Assembly: GCA_041859375.1 (NCBI GenBank)
Contig: JBHEKP010000117.1
Location: 1-30,285, forward strand
Direction: 5' to 3'
From: JBHEKP01 sp041859375
GTDB lineage: Bacteria > Hydrogenedentota > Hydrogenedentia > Hydrogenedentales > CAITNO01
Length of the DNA: 30,285 bases
The notes under the pieces are model-generated. The model saw only the letters and a program-made list of their open reading frames with translations. It did not search any database and was not told the DNA's origin. Each line of letters opens with the position of its first letter. The first letter of the stretch is position 1. Of this stretch, positions 17,695 through 24,992 are shown in pieces. The position numbers and the translations under genes are program-made.

Positions 17695-18383
17695 ATGTCG
17701 CTCACTATTTTTCCGTCACGGAAGCTCACCACGCGCTCCGCATGCGCGGCCACGTCCGGCTCGTGGGTCACCATCACAATGGTGTGCCCCTGCTGGTGAA
17801 GCTCCCTGAACAATGCAAGAATGCCCTCGCCGCTGTGCGTGTCGAGGTTGCCGGTGGGCTCGTCGGCGAAGATGATGCTGGGCTTGTTGATGAGCGCGCG
17901 GGCGATGGCCACGCGCTGCCGCTGGCCGCCGGAAAGCTCGGAGGGGCTGTGCCCCAGCCGGTTGCCCAGCTCCACCGCCTCCAGGGCGGCCCTGGCCCGG
18001 CGGAGGCGCTCACCCCTTGGAACCCCCGCATACAGCAGGGGAAGCTCCACATTGTTGAGTGCGGAGCTGCGCGCCAAGAGGTTGAAATTCTGGAAGACGA
18101 AGCCGATTTCCCGGTTTCGGATCTGGGCGAGGCGGGCCTCGTTCAGGCCGCTCACCTTCTGGCCGTTCAGCCAGTAGTCGCCGGAGGTGGGCCGGGAAAG
18201 GCAGCCGAGGATGTCGAGAAAGGTGGTCTTGCCGGAGCCGGACGGCCCCATCACCGCGACATAGGACCCCCGGTCAATCCCCAGGGACACATGATCCAGG
18301 GCGTGTAAAGAATCCACGCCCATGGTGTATACTTTGCAAAGATCCCTGACCTGGATCAGGTGGTTGTCGCCGGGGTCGTCCAT
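17676..18383 (-). CDS. MacB/LolD-type ABC transporter ATP-binding protein
   Basis: ATPase subunit of the exporter, 235 residues from ATG 18383. Walker A GPSGSGKTT, Q-loop FVFQNFNLL, signature LSGGQRQRVAIARAL, Walker B IIFADEPTGNLD and switch His in VMVTHEPD are all present and canonical for the LolD/MacB class. Start: ATG 18383 begins MDDPGDNHLIQVRDL; ATG 18401 would add six residues. Neither has a clear ribosome-binding site, and the frame stays open much further upstream without support. It is divergent from the vWA lipoprotein gene. Confidence 0.93.
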   Translation of the reverse strand: MDDPGDNHLIQVRDLCKVYTMGVDSLHALDHVSLGIDRGSYVAVMGPSGSGKTTFLDILGCLSRPTSGDYWLNGQKVSGLNEARLAQIRNREIGFVFQNFNLLARSSALNNVELPLLYAGVPRGERLRRARAALEAVELGNRLGHSPSELSGGQRQRVAIARALINKPSIIFADEPTGNLDTHSGEGILALFRELHQQGHTIVMVTHEPDVAAHAERVVSFRDGKIVSDIWQKKH

Positions 18384-18401
18384 GACCGAAGATGGTAGCA
18401 T

Positions 18402-18474
18402 GCCCGGCGCTTCTGGTACTACTATTGGTCCACCCGTTTCGGCTGCCGTGAAATCGCGCGGCGGAGGAGTCAGC
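18402..18474. other. Short divergent region between exporter operon and vWA lipoprotein gene
   Basis: Only about 73-91 bases separate the two starts. On the + strand GGAGGAGT (18463-18470) is a strong ribosome-binding site. I see no convincing -35/-10 pair on either strand. The best rightward guess, TTGGTC then TGAAAT 18 bases later, is weak. Confidence 0.35.
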
Positions 18475-20790
18475 ATGTTGGTGTCGAGCCGGCTGTTCCC
18501 GTGGGTGTTTGCCTGCGCCCTTCTCACCCTTGCGGGATGCAAGGAGGACGCAATACGCACCTCGGCTGACAGGGTTGATTTTGGCGCGCATGAGTCGGAA
18601 CAGTCCTTCGACCTTTGGAACGGCGGCGACAAACCCAAAGAGATGACGGTTTCCCTGGCGGCGGGCGCCCCCTGGATAACGGTTGACCCGGCGGAACTGA
18701 CCAGCAGGGCGCCGGTGGACGACCTGGAGAAGGGGGCGAAGGCGGAGCAGCTTGACGCGTACCGGGTGGTGGTGAGGCTGGACCGCACGCAAATCGCCGG
18801 GGGCGACGTTTCCACCGAGATAACCATCAGCGGCAGCCGCGCCAGGACGGTGGTCATCCCGGTGAAGGCCGCGCCGCCCTACGAGGCCATCGGCACCCTG
18901 ACCCGGCTGCTGGACTTCGGCCCCAACGACAACGCGCTCAACTTCGGGGTGTGGAACATCAACACCGCCGCGGAGCAGCTTTCCGTGTCCGTGATTCCTT
19001 CCGCGCCCTGGATAAAAATCCGGGGCCAGCAGGTGGTGAGCAGGAACAGCGAGGACGTGCGCACCGTCACGGTGGAGGTGGACCGGAGCCTCCTGGGCGG
19101 CGGCTACCACACGGGCGAGATATCCCTGGTGTCGCCGGGTTTCACCGAGAAGAAAATACCCGTGCGCGTGTTCAAGCCGCTCCAGGCCATCGGCACCTCC
19201 CACCAGTCCCTGAACATTGGCACCACCATGCGCCCCTTCGAGTTCGAGGTTTGGAACGACAACCCGGCGGTGGATTTGCTCAACATCACGGTGGCGCCGG
19301 GGGCGGACTGGATCACGATTGATCCGGCCATGCTTTCAAGCGAGAAGCCCTACAACGACATCCTTGACCGGCAGCTGGTCACCGTGACCATCAACCGTGC
19401 CGCCCTGCCGCTGGGGGCGCACGAGGGGCACATAGACCTCATTCCCGACCGATCCGACGTGTACCCCGTCCGGATTCCCGTCCATGTCACCCAGGATGAA
19501 AGCACCCTGCCCGGCGGCCTGCGCCTGACAAACGTGCAGTACCGCTACTCGGCACCCTACCTGCTGGAGTTCACCTTCGGGCTGCGCGACGACCAGGACG
19601 CCCCGCTGGTGGCGGAACCATCGCTTTTCGGGGTTTCGGCCTATGAAAACGGCGACGATCTGCCGCCGGGGGCCGGCGCGCTGCTGAAGAAAAGCGCCGC
19701 CCGCCAGCTTCGCACCGATTTGGTGCTTGACTATTCCGCGGAGATGCAGGCGCGCGAGGGCGCCATCCAGACCATGGAAACGGTCATCCGGGAGGACTTC
19801 CTCGACGCGCTCACCCCGGAGTCCCTGGTGGGGCTGACCCTTTTCTACGACCAGGACCGCGCGCCGACGAGGGTGGCGGAGTTCACCAACGACAGGGACT
19901 ACATCGCCGGATTGATCCCCCGGCTGAACGGGGATTATGTGGGCGGCATGGCCGCGGGGCCGGGCGCGCTGGACGCGCTGTACGACTCCGTGACGCGCTT
20001 CAACACCGCGGACGCGCTGCTGGAGGACAGGTATGTCGTGTTCTTCTCCAGCGGCAGCGACCTGTCGGTCAACCACACCACCAGCGAGGTGGTGGACGAG
20101 GCGAAGAAGCGGCGCGTGAAGATTTACGCCATCGGCGTGGGCCGGATTCCCGACGGGCGCATGCTCAACGATCTCACCTCGCGCACGGGGGGCCGCCGCT
20201 TCAACGCGGCCCGGCCGGAGGCGCTGGCGAACGCCTTCCGGGACGTCATTGACAACCTGGAGGGGCAGTACACGCTGCGCTGGGCGACGCTGCGGCGCAA
20301 CGACGCGCCAATCACGCCGTCCTTTGTCATCGAGCACGACGGCAAGAAGGCACAGCACATCGAGGCCGCCCCGTTCATACCCGCCGATCATGCGGGAAAC
20401 ACCCTGGAGGGCAGGCTGCGCATCGGGGCGGGATCGGCGGAATCGGGCGGGGCGGCGGTCATAGTGCGGGCCGACTATGTGCCGCGGGGCATTGACAAAA
20501 TGCGCCTTTACTTCCGATCCCCCCTGCCCTTTGACGTGTCCCTTGCCGAAGCCGCGGACGGCGGCATCACCGCCAACTGGACGATGACGCGCACACCCAA
20601 CAGCGATATCGGCGGGGAATTCATCGAACTTGACGGCGCGGGCGAACCCCTCGCCTTTGGGGATTTCGGCCCGGTGCTGCGCCTGATTTTCCCCAGCGTG
20701 CCGGACGAGTCCACGCCCCTGCTGGACTTTGTGTGGGTTGACAATGACATTTACACCGCGGGTCAGTATCTGGTCATGCAAAACTTCTAG
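18475..20790 (+). CDS. Large lipoprotein with BACON-like repeats and a degenerate vWA domain
   Basis: A 771-residue protein starting at ATG 18475 after GGAGGAGT. The signal peptide ends in a lipobox, LTLAGC, so it is probably a lipoprotein. Three related beta domains follow, at about residues 33-125, 145-235 and 245-340. Each runs from a (V/L)(D/N)(F/I)G start through (L/V)WN to PWI or DWI (GAPWITVDP, SAPWIKIRG, GADWITIDP), similar to BACON domains. Residues about 410-600 are a von Willebrand factor A-like domain (DLVLDYSAEM; VVFFSSGSD; KIYAIGVG). Its MIDAS reads D419-x-S421-x-E423, lacking the third Ser of DxSxS. The last 130 residues may be a cohesin-like beta domain (weak). It probably displays binding modules on the envelope; ligand unknown. 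Confidence 0.82.
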   Translation: MLVSSRLFPWVFACALLTLAGCKEDAIRTSADRVDFGAHESEQSFDLWNGGDKPKEMTVSLAAGAPWITVDPAELTSRAPVDDLEKGAKAEQLDAYRVVVRLDRTQIAGGDVSTEITISGSRARTVVIPVKAAPPYEAIGTLTRLLDFGPNDNALNFGVWNINTAAEQLSVSVIPSAPWIKIRGQQVVSRNSEDVRTVTVEVDRSLLGGGYHTGEISLVSPGFTEKKIPVRVFKPLQAIGTSHQSLNIGTTMRPFEFEVWNDNPAVDLLNITVAPGADWITIDPAMLSSEKPYNDILDRQLVTVTINRAALPLGAHEGHIDLIPDRSDVYPVRIPVHVTQDESTLPGGLRLTNVQYRYSAPYLLEFTFGLRDDQDAPLVAEPSLFGVSAYENGDDLPPGAGALLKKSAARQLRTDLVLDYSAEMQAREGAIQTMETVIREDFLDALTPESLVGLTLFYDQDRAPTRVAEFTNDRDYIAGLIPRLNGDYVGGMAAGPGALDALYDSVTRFNTADALLEDRYVVFFSSGSDLSVNHTTSEVVDEAKKRRVKIYAIGVGRIPDGRMLNDLTSRTGGRRFNAARPEALANAFRDVIDNLEGQYTLRWATLRRNDAPITPSFVIEHDGKKAQHIEAAPFIPADHAGNTLEGRLRIGAGSAESGGAAVIVRADYVPRGIDKMRLYFRSPLPFDVSLAEAADGGITANWTMTRTPNSDIGGEFIELDGAGEPLAFGDFGPVLRLIFPSVPDESTPLLDFVWVDNDIYTAGQYLVMQNF

Positions 20791-20819
20791 CCGCCCGGAA
20801 CGGGAGAAAGGGATTGGCC

Positions 20820-21341
20820 ATGAAAGGCAAACTGTGGGTTTGGGGCGCCGTGCTTGCGCTTGCGGCGGCCTGTCCTGGATGCGGCCTCATCCTCGCCAAG
20901 GCCCCCTTTGACGCCACCGGCAACTACCGGGGCAAATGGACGGGAACCGTCAAGGGGGATCCGGACACGCTCAGCTGCACCGCCTCCTTTTCCTTTGAGC
21001 AGGATGATCTCTGGAAAATTTTCCAGGGTGCCGTGCTGAACGGCGACGCGGTCCTGAATTTCACCTGCCTGAGCACGCTGGACCGCCTCGGCGCGATCGG
21101 CCTGCCCGGCCTGGCCTCAATGGAGGTTTCCGGTTTTGTCGCCCAGGACGGCGGTGTCAATTTCGGCGGATCCACCCTTGAGGGCGACGTGAAGATGACC
21201 TTCGCCCTCACCGGGGAAGGCAGCGACAAGGATGAAGACGGGAAGATGGACCGCCTGGGCGGAAAATGGACGCTGGTGATTGACCAGCCGGACTATCCGC
21301 GCATCACCATCACGGGAAACGTTCAGGCCGACGCCCTGTAG
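20820..21341 (+). CDS. Small exported protein, probable lipoprotein
   Basis: 173 residues, not recognised. The N-terminus is a signal peptide (KLWVWGAVLALAAACPGC) with cysteines suitable for lipid attachment (LAAAC). The body is beta-rich: GNYRGKWTGTVKGD at the start, then NFGGSTLEGDVKMTFALTG, an acidic calcium-loop-like stretch SDKDEDGKMDRLGG and a final KWTLVIDQPD. The GxWxG opening resembles small lipocalin-like or solute-binding beta-barrels, but this is not firm. ATG 20820 is preferred over the TTG six bases before it; GGGAG lies at 20802-20806. It follows the vWA lipoprotein by 29 bases and may be co-expressed with it. Confidence 0.72.
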   Translation: MKGKLWVWGAVLALAAACPGCGLILAKAPFDATGNYRGKWTGTVKGDPDTLSCTASFSFEQDDLWKIFQGAVLNGDAVLNFTCLSTLDRLGAIGLPGLASMEVSGFVAQDGGVNFGGSTLEGDVKMTFALTGEGSDKDEDGKMDRLGGKWTLVIDQPDYPRITITGNVQADAL

Positions 21342-21367
21342 GGCGGGCCGACAAGGAAATTCGCCCA

Positions 21368-22423
21368 ATGAACTCTCCGCTCAGGGTGGGGTTTTTGTCC
21401 TTCGCGCACGGCCATGCGGCCGCCTACGCGCATGTGATGAGGGATTTCAGCGACGTGCGGCTGGTGTCCGCCTGGGACGCCGACGCGGCCAGGGGCGGGG
21501 GCGTCTGCGCCGCCACCGGAATGCGCTTCCACGCCGATCCGGCGGGGGTGCTTGATGATCCGGAGATCGACGCGGTGATCATCGGCAGCGAAACGGCGCA
21601 CCACGAGGCGCATGTGACCGCCGCGGCGCGCGCGGGAAAGCACATCCTGCTCCAAAAGCCCATGGCCCTCGACCTGGCGGCGTGCGACCGCATGACGGAG
21701 GCCGCGGCGCGGGCCGGGGTGCGCCTGGCCATGGCCTTCCAGATGCGGCACGACCCCGCGAACCAGCGCATCCGCGAAATCGTCCACTCCGGGGTGCTGG
21801 GCGACATCGCCGTGGCGCGCCGCCGCCACTGCATCGGGGTGTGCCTGATGCCCGAATTCGTCAACGGCCCCTCCAACTGGCACCTGCGGGCGGACATGAA
21901 CAAGGGCATGTTCGCGGACGACGCGGCCCATCCGGCGGACTGGTTCCACTGGATATTCGGCCGGCCGGCATCGGTTGTGGCCGAGATCGGCAGCGTAATC
22001 ACCGACTGCGCCCCCGACGACAACGGCGTCGCGGTGTACCGGTTCCCCTCCGGGATGATGGGCGTCCTGTTCAACAGTTCAACCGTGCTGGCGGGCGAGA
22101 ACACCACTGAAATTTACGGTTCCAAGGGCTGCCTCATCCAGAACCACGGGGACGGCCCCTCCTGCTCCGTGCCGCGCCCGCCGGATTCCCCCGCGCTGAA
22201 ATGGTTCATTTACGGTGAAAAGGACTGGCGCGTCGAGGACATACCCATACCGCCCGACCAGGGCCACCGCATCCGCGCCGTGCCCCGCCCCTGGGTGGAC
22301 GCCATGCTTTCCGGCGGCCCGCTGCCCGCCACCGCCGAAGACGGACGCACCGCCCTGGAAATGGTGCTGGCGGCCTACCATGCGGCGGAAACGGGACAAC
22401 GCGCCTTTTTCCCCTTCGCATAA
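21368..22423 (+). CDS. Gfo/Idh/MocA family oxidoreductase
   Basis: 351 residues. An N-terminal Rossmann domain (RVGFLSFAHGHAAAY, in place of the usual GxGxxG) is followed by the family's nucleotide-binding loop with LLQKPMAL (K97-P98, the EKP-type motif). The C-terminal alpha/beta domain contains ADDAAHPADWFHWIFG, where the Asp/His are the expected catalytic residues. Members oxidise or reduce sugars and related compounds with NAD(P). The substrate cannot be told. AAGGAA lies 9 bases before ATG 21368, and the gene follows the small lipoprotein by 26 bases. The NAD salvage module comes next, but no functional link is shown. Confidence 0.9.
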   Translation: MNSPLRVGFLSFAHGHAAAYAHVMRDFSDVRLVSAWDADAARGGGVCAATGMRFHADPAGVLDDPEIDAVIIGSETAHHEAHVTAAARAGKHILLQKPMALDLAACDRMTEAAARAGVRLAMAFQMRHDPANQRIREIVHSGVLGDIAVARRRHCIGVCLMPEFVNGPSNWHLRADMNKGMFADDAAHPADWFHWIFGRPASVVAEIGSVITDCAPDDNGVAVYRFPSGMMGVLFNSSTVLAGENTTEIYGSKGCLIQNHGDGPSCSVPRPPDSPALKWFIYGEKDWRVEDIPIPPDQGHRIRAVPRPWVDAMLSGGPLPATAEDGRTALEMVLAAYHAAETGQRAFFPFA

Positions 22424-22455
22424 CCCTTCCCCGCAGGGGATGACAGGCAAATTCC

Positions 22456-22926
22456 ATGGCCGAAGAAAAACAGTTCCCTTATTCCTATTCCCATCCCCGC
22501 CCGATGGTGACGGTTGACGCGGTGCTGCTGGCCCCCGCATGCGGGGGGACGCAGGTGCTGCTGGTGCGCAGGGGAAGGCCGCCCTTTGAGGGGTGCTGGG
22601 CCCTGCCGGGCGGTTTTGTGGAGATGGGGGAGGATTTGGACGCGGCGGCGGCGCGGGAGCTGCTTGAGGAGACCGGCGTGTCCGGCGTGGCCCTCCGCCA
22701 GCTGCGCGCCTTTGGCGCGCCGGATCGTGACCCCCGGGGCCGCACCATCTCCATTGCATACATCGGTTTCCCCCCCGCGCCGGCACCGGTCCGGGCGGGC
22801 GACGACGCCGCCTCCGCCGGTTGGTTCCCGGTGGAAAACCTGCCCGCGTTGGCGTTTGATCACCTCAAAATAGTAGAGTATGCACTCGGTCAATCTCAGC
22901 AGGAGGTTTTCAGTGCGGATCATTGA
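22456..22926 (+). CDS. Nudix hydrolase, probably ADP-ribose pyrophosphatase type
   Basis: 156 residues. A complete Nudix box runs over residues 53-75, opening with GFVEMGE and ending RELLEETGV, which fits GX5EX7REUXEEXGU. The N-terminus HPRPMVTVDAVLL and the ending FDHLKIVEYAL resemble NAD-associated ADP-ribose pyrophosphatases and the Nudix half of the regulator NrtR. The winged-helix half of NrtR is absent, so an enzymatic role (hydrolysing ADP-ribose or a similar nucleotide) is more likely than repression. It overlaps pncA by 14 bases, so it belongs to the NAD operon. Confidence 0.88.
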   Translation: MAEEKQFPYSYSHPRPMVTVDAVLLAPACGGTQVLLVRRGRPPFEGCWALPGGFVEMGEDLDAAAARELLEETGVSGVALRQLRAFGAPDRDPRGRTISIAYIGFPPAPAPVRAGDDAASAGWFPVENLPALAFDHLKIVEYALGQSQQEVFSADH

Positions 22927-23485
22927 AACCGACGCCCTGATTGTGGTGGATGTGCAGAACGATTTTTGTTCCGGGGGCGCTTTGCCTGTTCCGGAAGGCG
23001 AAAACGTGGTTGCGCCGATAAACCGCATCATGGGCAAATTTGATTATGTCGCCTTTTCCCAGGACTGGCATCCGGAAACACACCTGAGCTTCAGTTTTGC
23101 CCCGGAATACCGGGACGGAAGCTGGCCGGAGCACTGTGTCCAGGACACGCCGGGCGCGGAATTCCGGGGGGATTTGCGCGTGCCCCTGGATTCCATTTTT
23201 GTCAAAAAGGGGACGGAGCCCGGCAGGGAGGCCTACAGCGCCTTTGACGGCACGGGGCTGGCGGAAACGCTCAGGAGCCGTCAGGTCAAACGGGTTTTCA
23301 TCACCGGCCTGGCGCTTGACTACTGCGTGAAGGCCACGGCCCTGGACGCGCTCAGGGAGGGTTTCCAGGTGTGCGTTGTGGAGGATGCGGTGAAAAGCGT
23401 CACCCAGGCGGGGAAGACCGCCGCCCTGGAGGAGCTCCGCCAGGCCGGGGTGCTGTTCTGCGCCAGCGGATCCCTGCAGTCATGA
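22913..23485 (+). CDS. pncA: Nicotinamidase
   Basis: Hydrolyses nicotinamide to nicotinate and ammonia in NAD salvage. 190 residues from GTG 22913, chosen because a perfect AGGAGG (22901-22906) is 6 bases upstream; ATG 22880 would add 11 residues with no such site. Triad: D13 (VVDVQNDF), K99 (VKKGTEP) and C138 (LALDYCVKA). Metal ligands D51 and H53 (QDWHPETH), with H74 in WPEHCVQDTPGAEF. It overlaps the Nudix gene by 14 bases, and its stop overlaps the pncB start as ATGA. Confidence 0.95.
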   Translation: MRIIETDALIVVDVQNDFCSGGALPVPEGENVVAPINRIMGKFDYVAFSQDWHPETHLSFSFAPEYRDGSWPEHCVQDTPGAEFRGDLRVPLDSIFVKKGTEPGREAYSAFDGTGLAETLRSRQVKRVFITGLALDYCVKATALDALREGFQVCVVEDAVKSVTQAGKTAALEELRQAGVLFCASGSLQS

Positions 23486-24948
23486 GCGGCGCGGCCGCGC
23501 CATGGTTCCGCCGGGAGGGGCTCGCGCTGCTGACGGACTTCTACGAACTGACCATGATGGCGGGCCAGTGGCGCGAGGGGCGCATGGCGCAGCAGGTGAG
23601 TTTCGACTACTTCTTCCGCTCCCTCCCCCCCCACACCGGTTTCGGCGTCAGCGCGGGGCTGGAGCTGTTCCTGGACTATCTCGAAAACCTGCGCTTTGGG
23701 GAGGACGACATCGCCTATCTGGCGTCGCTGGGCGTGTTTGACCGGGAATTTCTGGAGTATCTCCGCAACTTCCGGCCCTCCTGCACCGTGCGCGCCGTGC
23801 CCGAGGGCACCCTTGTGTTCCCCTTTGAGCCGGCGGTGCAGGTGGAGGGCTCGATTCTTGAGGCGCAGCTGCTGGAGACGGCCCTGCTGAACCTGATGAA
23901 CTATTCAACGCTCATCGCCGCCAAGGCCGCGCGCATCTGCCTTGCGGCCAACGGCGAGCCGGTGATGGAATTCGGCCTGCGCCGGGCCCACGGCCCCGAC
24001 GGGGGGGTGACCGGATCCCGCGCCGCCCACATCGGCGGCTGCGCGTCCACGTCGAACGTGCTGGCGGGAAAGTGCTACGGCATTCCCGTGAGCGGCACCC
24101 ACGCCCACAGCTGGGTGATGAGTTTTTCCAACGAGCTGGAGGCGTTCCGCGCCTTCGCCCGGCAGTACCCGGACCGGTGCATCCTGCTGGTGGACACCTA
24201 CGACACCATCAAAAGCGGCGTGCCCAACGCGATCACCGTTTTCAAGGAGCTGCGCGCGGCGGGCAACAACACTCGGGCGGCCATCCGCCTGGACTCGGGC
24301 GATCTTGCGAAACTCAGCAAGCTGGCCCACAGGATGATGACCGACGCCGGACTTGAGGATCCGCTGATTATCGCGTCCAACGACCTCAACGAGGACCTCA
24401 TCGCGGACCTGAAGCGGCAGGGGGCGAAGATCAACGGCTGGGGCGTGGGCACCCAGTTGATCACGGCCCATGACTGTCCGGCGCTGGGCGGCGTGTACAA
24501 GCTGACCGCGGTGCTCGGGGCGGAGGGGTGGCAGCCGCGCATGAAGCTCTCGTCCAACCTGGAAAAGGCGACCGATCCGGGGCGCAAGCAGATTGTGCGG
24601 TATTATGACGGGGACGGCCGCCCCCTGGGCGACATGCTCTGCCTGGAGGGGAGCCGCTGGCCGGAGTCGGGAACAATCGCGGGGCGCTCGCAGAAGCACC
24701 CGCACATGGCGGCGCGCATCGAGGGCGCCGCGCGCGCCGAGGGGCTGCTGCGCACCGTCATTTCCGGCGGCAGGCGGCTGCGCCCGGCGGAGCCGCTGGA
24801 CACGGTGCGGCGGCGCGCGCAGGACCAGATGGACGCGCTGCCGGACGAATTCAAGCGCCTGCGCAACCCGGAGATTTACCGGGTGATGCTTTCGGAGGAA
24901 CTTGGCGCGGTCAAGGACCGGATGCTGACGCGTCCGGAACTCGCATAG
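23482..24948 (+). CDS. pncB: Nicotinate phosphoribosyltransferase
   Basis: Joins nicotinate, the product of PncA, to PRPP to give nicotinate mononucleotide, normally with ATP hydrolysis. 488 residues. Family motifs: LLTDFYELTM at the start, EFGLRRAHGPDGG, SGTHAHSWVMSF (with the His region linked to phosphorylation), LLVDTYDT, IRLDSGDL and WGVGTQL. ATG 23482 overlaps the pncA stop (ATGA), indicating coupled translation and matched enzyme amounts. Confidence 0.96.
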   Translation: MSGAAAPWFRREGLALLTDFYELTMMAGQWREGRMAQQVSFDYFFRSLPPHTGFGVSAGLELFLDYLENLRFGEDDIAYLASLGVFDREFLEYLRNFRPSCTVRAVPEGTLVFPFEPAVQVEGSILEAQLLETALLNLMNYSTLIAAKAARICLAANGEPVMEFGLRRAHGPDGGVTGSRAAHIGGCASTSNVLAGKCYGIPVSGTHAHSWVMSFSNELEAFRAFARQYPDRCILLVDTYDTIKSGVPNAITVFKELRAAGNNTRAAIRLDSGDLAKLSKLAHRMMTDAGLEDPLIIASNDLNEDLIADLKRQGAKINGWGVGTQLITAHDCPALGGVYKLTAVLGAEGWQPRMKLSSNLEKATDPGRKQIVRYYDGDGRPLGDMLCLEGSRWPESGTIAGRSQKHPHMAARIEGAARAEGLLRTVISGGRRLRPAEPLDTVRRRAQDQMDALPDEFKRLRNPEIYRVMLSEELGAVKDRMLTRPELA

Positions 24949-24950
24949 GC

Positions 24951-24975
24951 GGGGGTTTGCCCGAAAGGGCCCCCC
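24951..24975 (+). promoter_or_regulatory. Strong GAAA-capped hairpin between pncB and nadE
   Basis: GCCC (24959-24962) and GGGC (24967-24970) close a GAAA tetraloop of the stable GNRA type. GGGGG (24951-24955) and CCCCC (24971-24975) extend the stem to nine G-C pairs with a TTT bulge. It starts 3 bases after the pncB stop and ends next to the GGGAG site of nadE. No T-run follows, so a terminator is unlikely. It may protect the upstream RNA end, mark a processing site or tune nadE translation. Confidence 0.6.
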
Positions 24976-24992
24976 TGGGAGCACTGGGTGCC

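Noticed and set aside
21331..21367. Hairpins around the stop of the small lipoprotein and the start of the Gfo/Idh gene (GCCCT/AGGGC and GGGCG/CGCCC)
   Set aside because: The stems are only 5 bp and mutually exclusive in part, which is expected by chance at this GC content.
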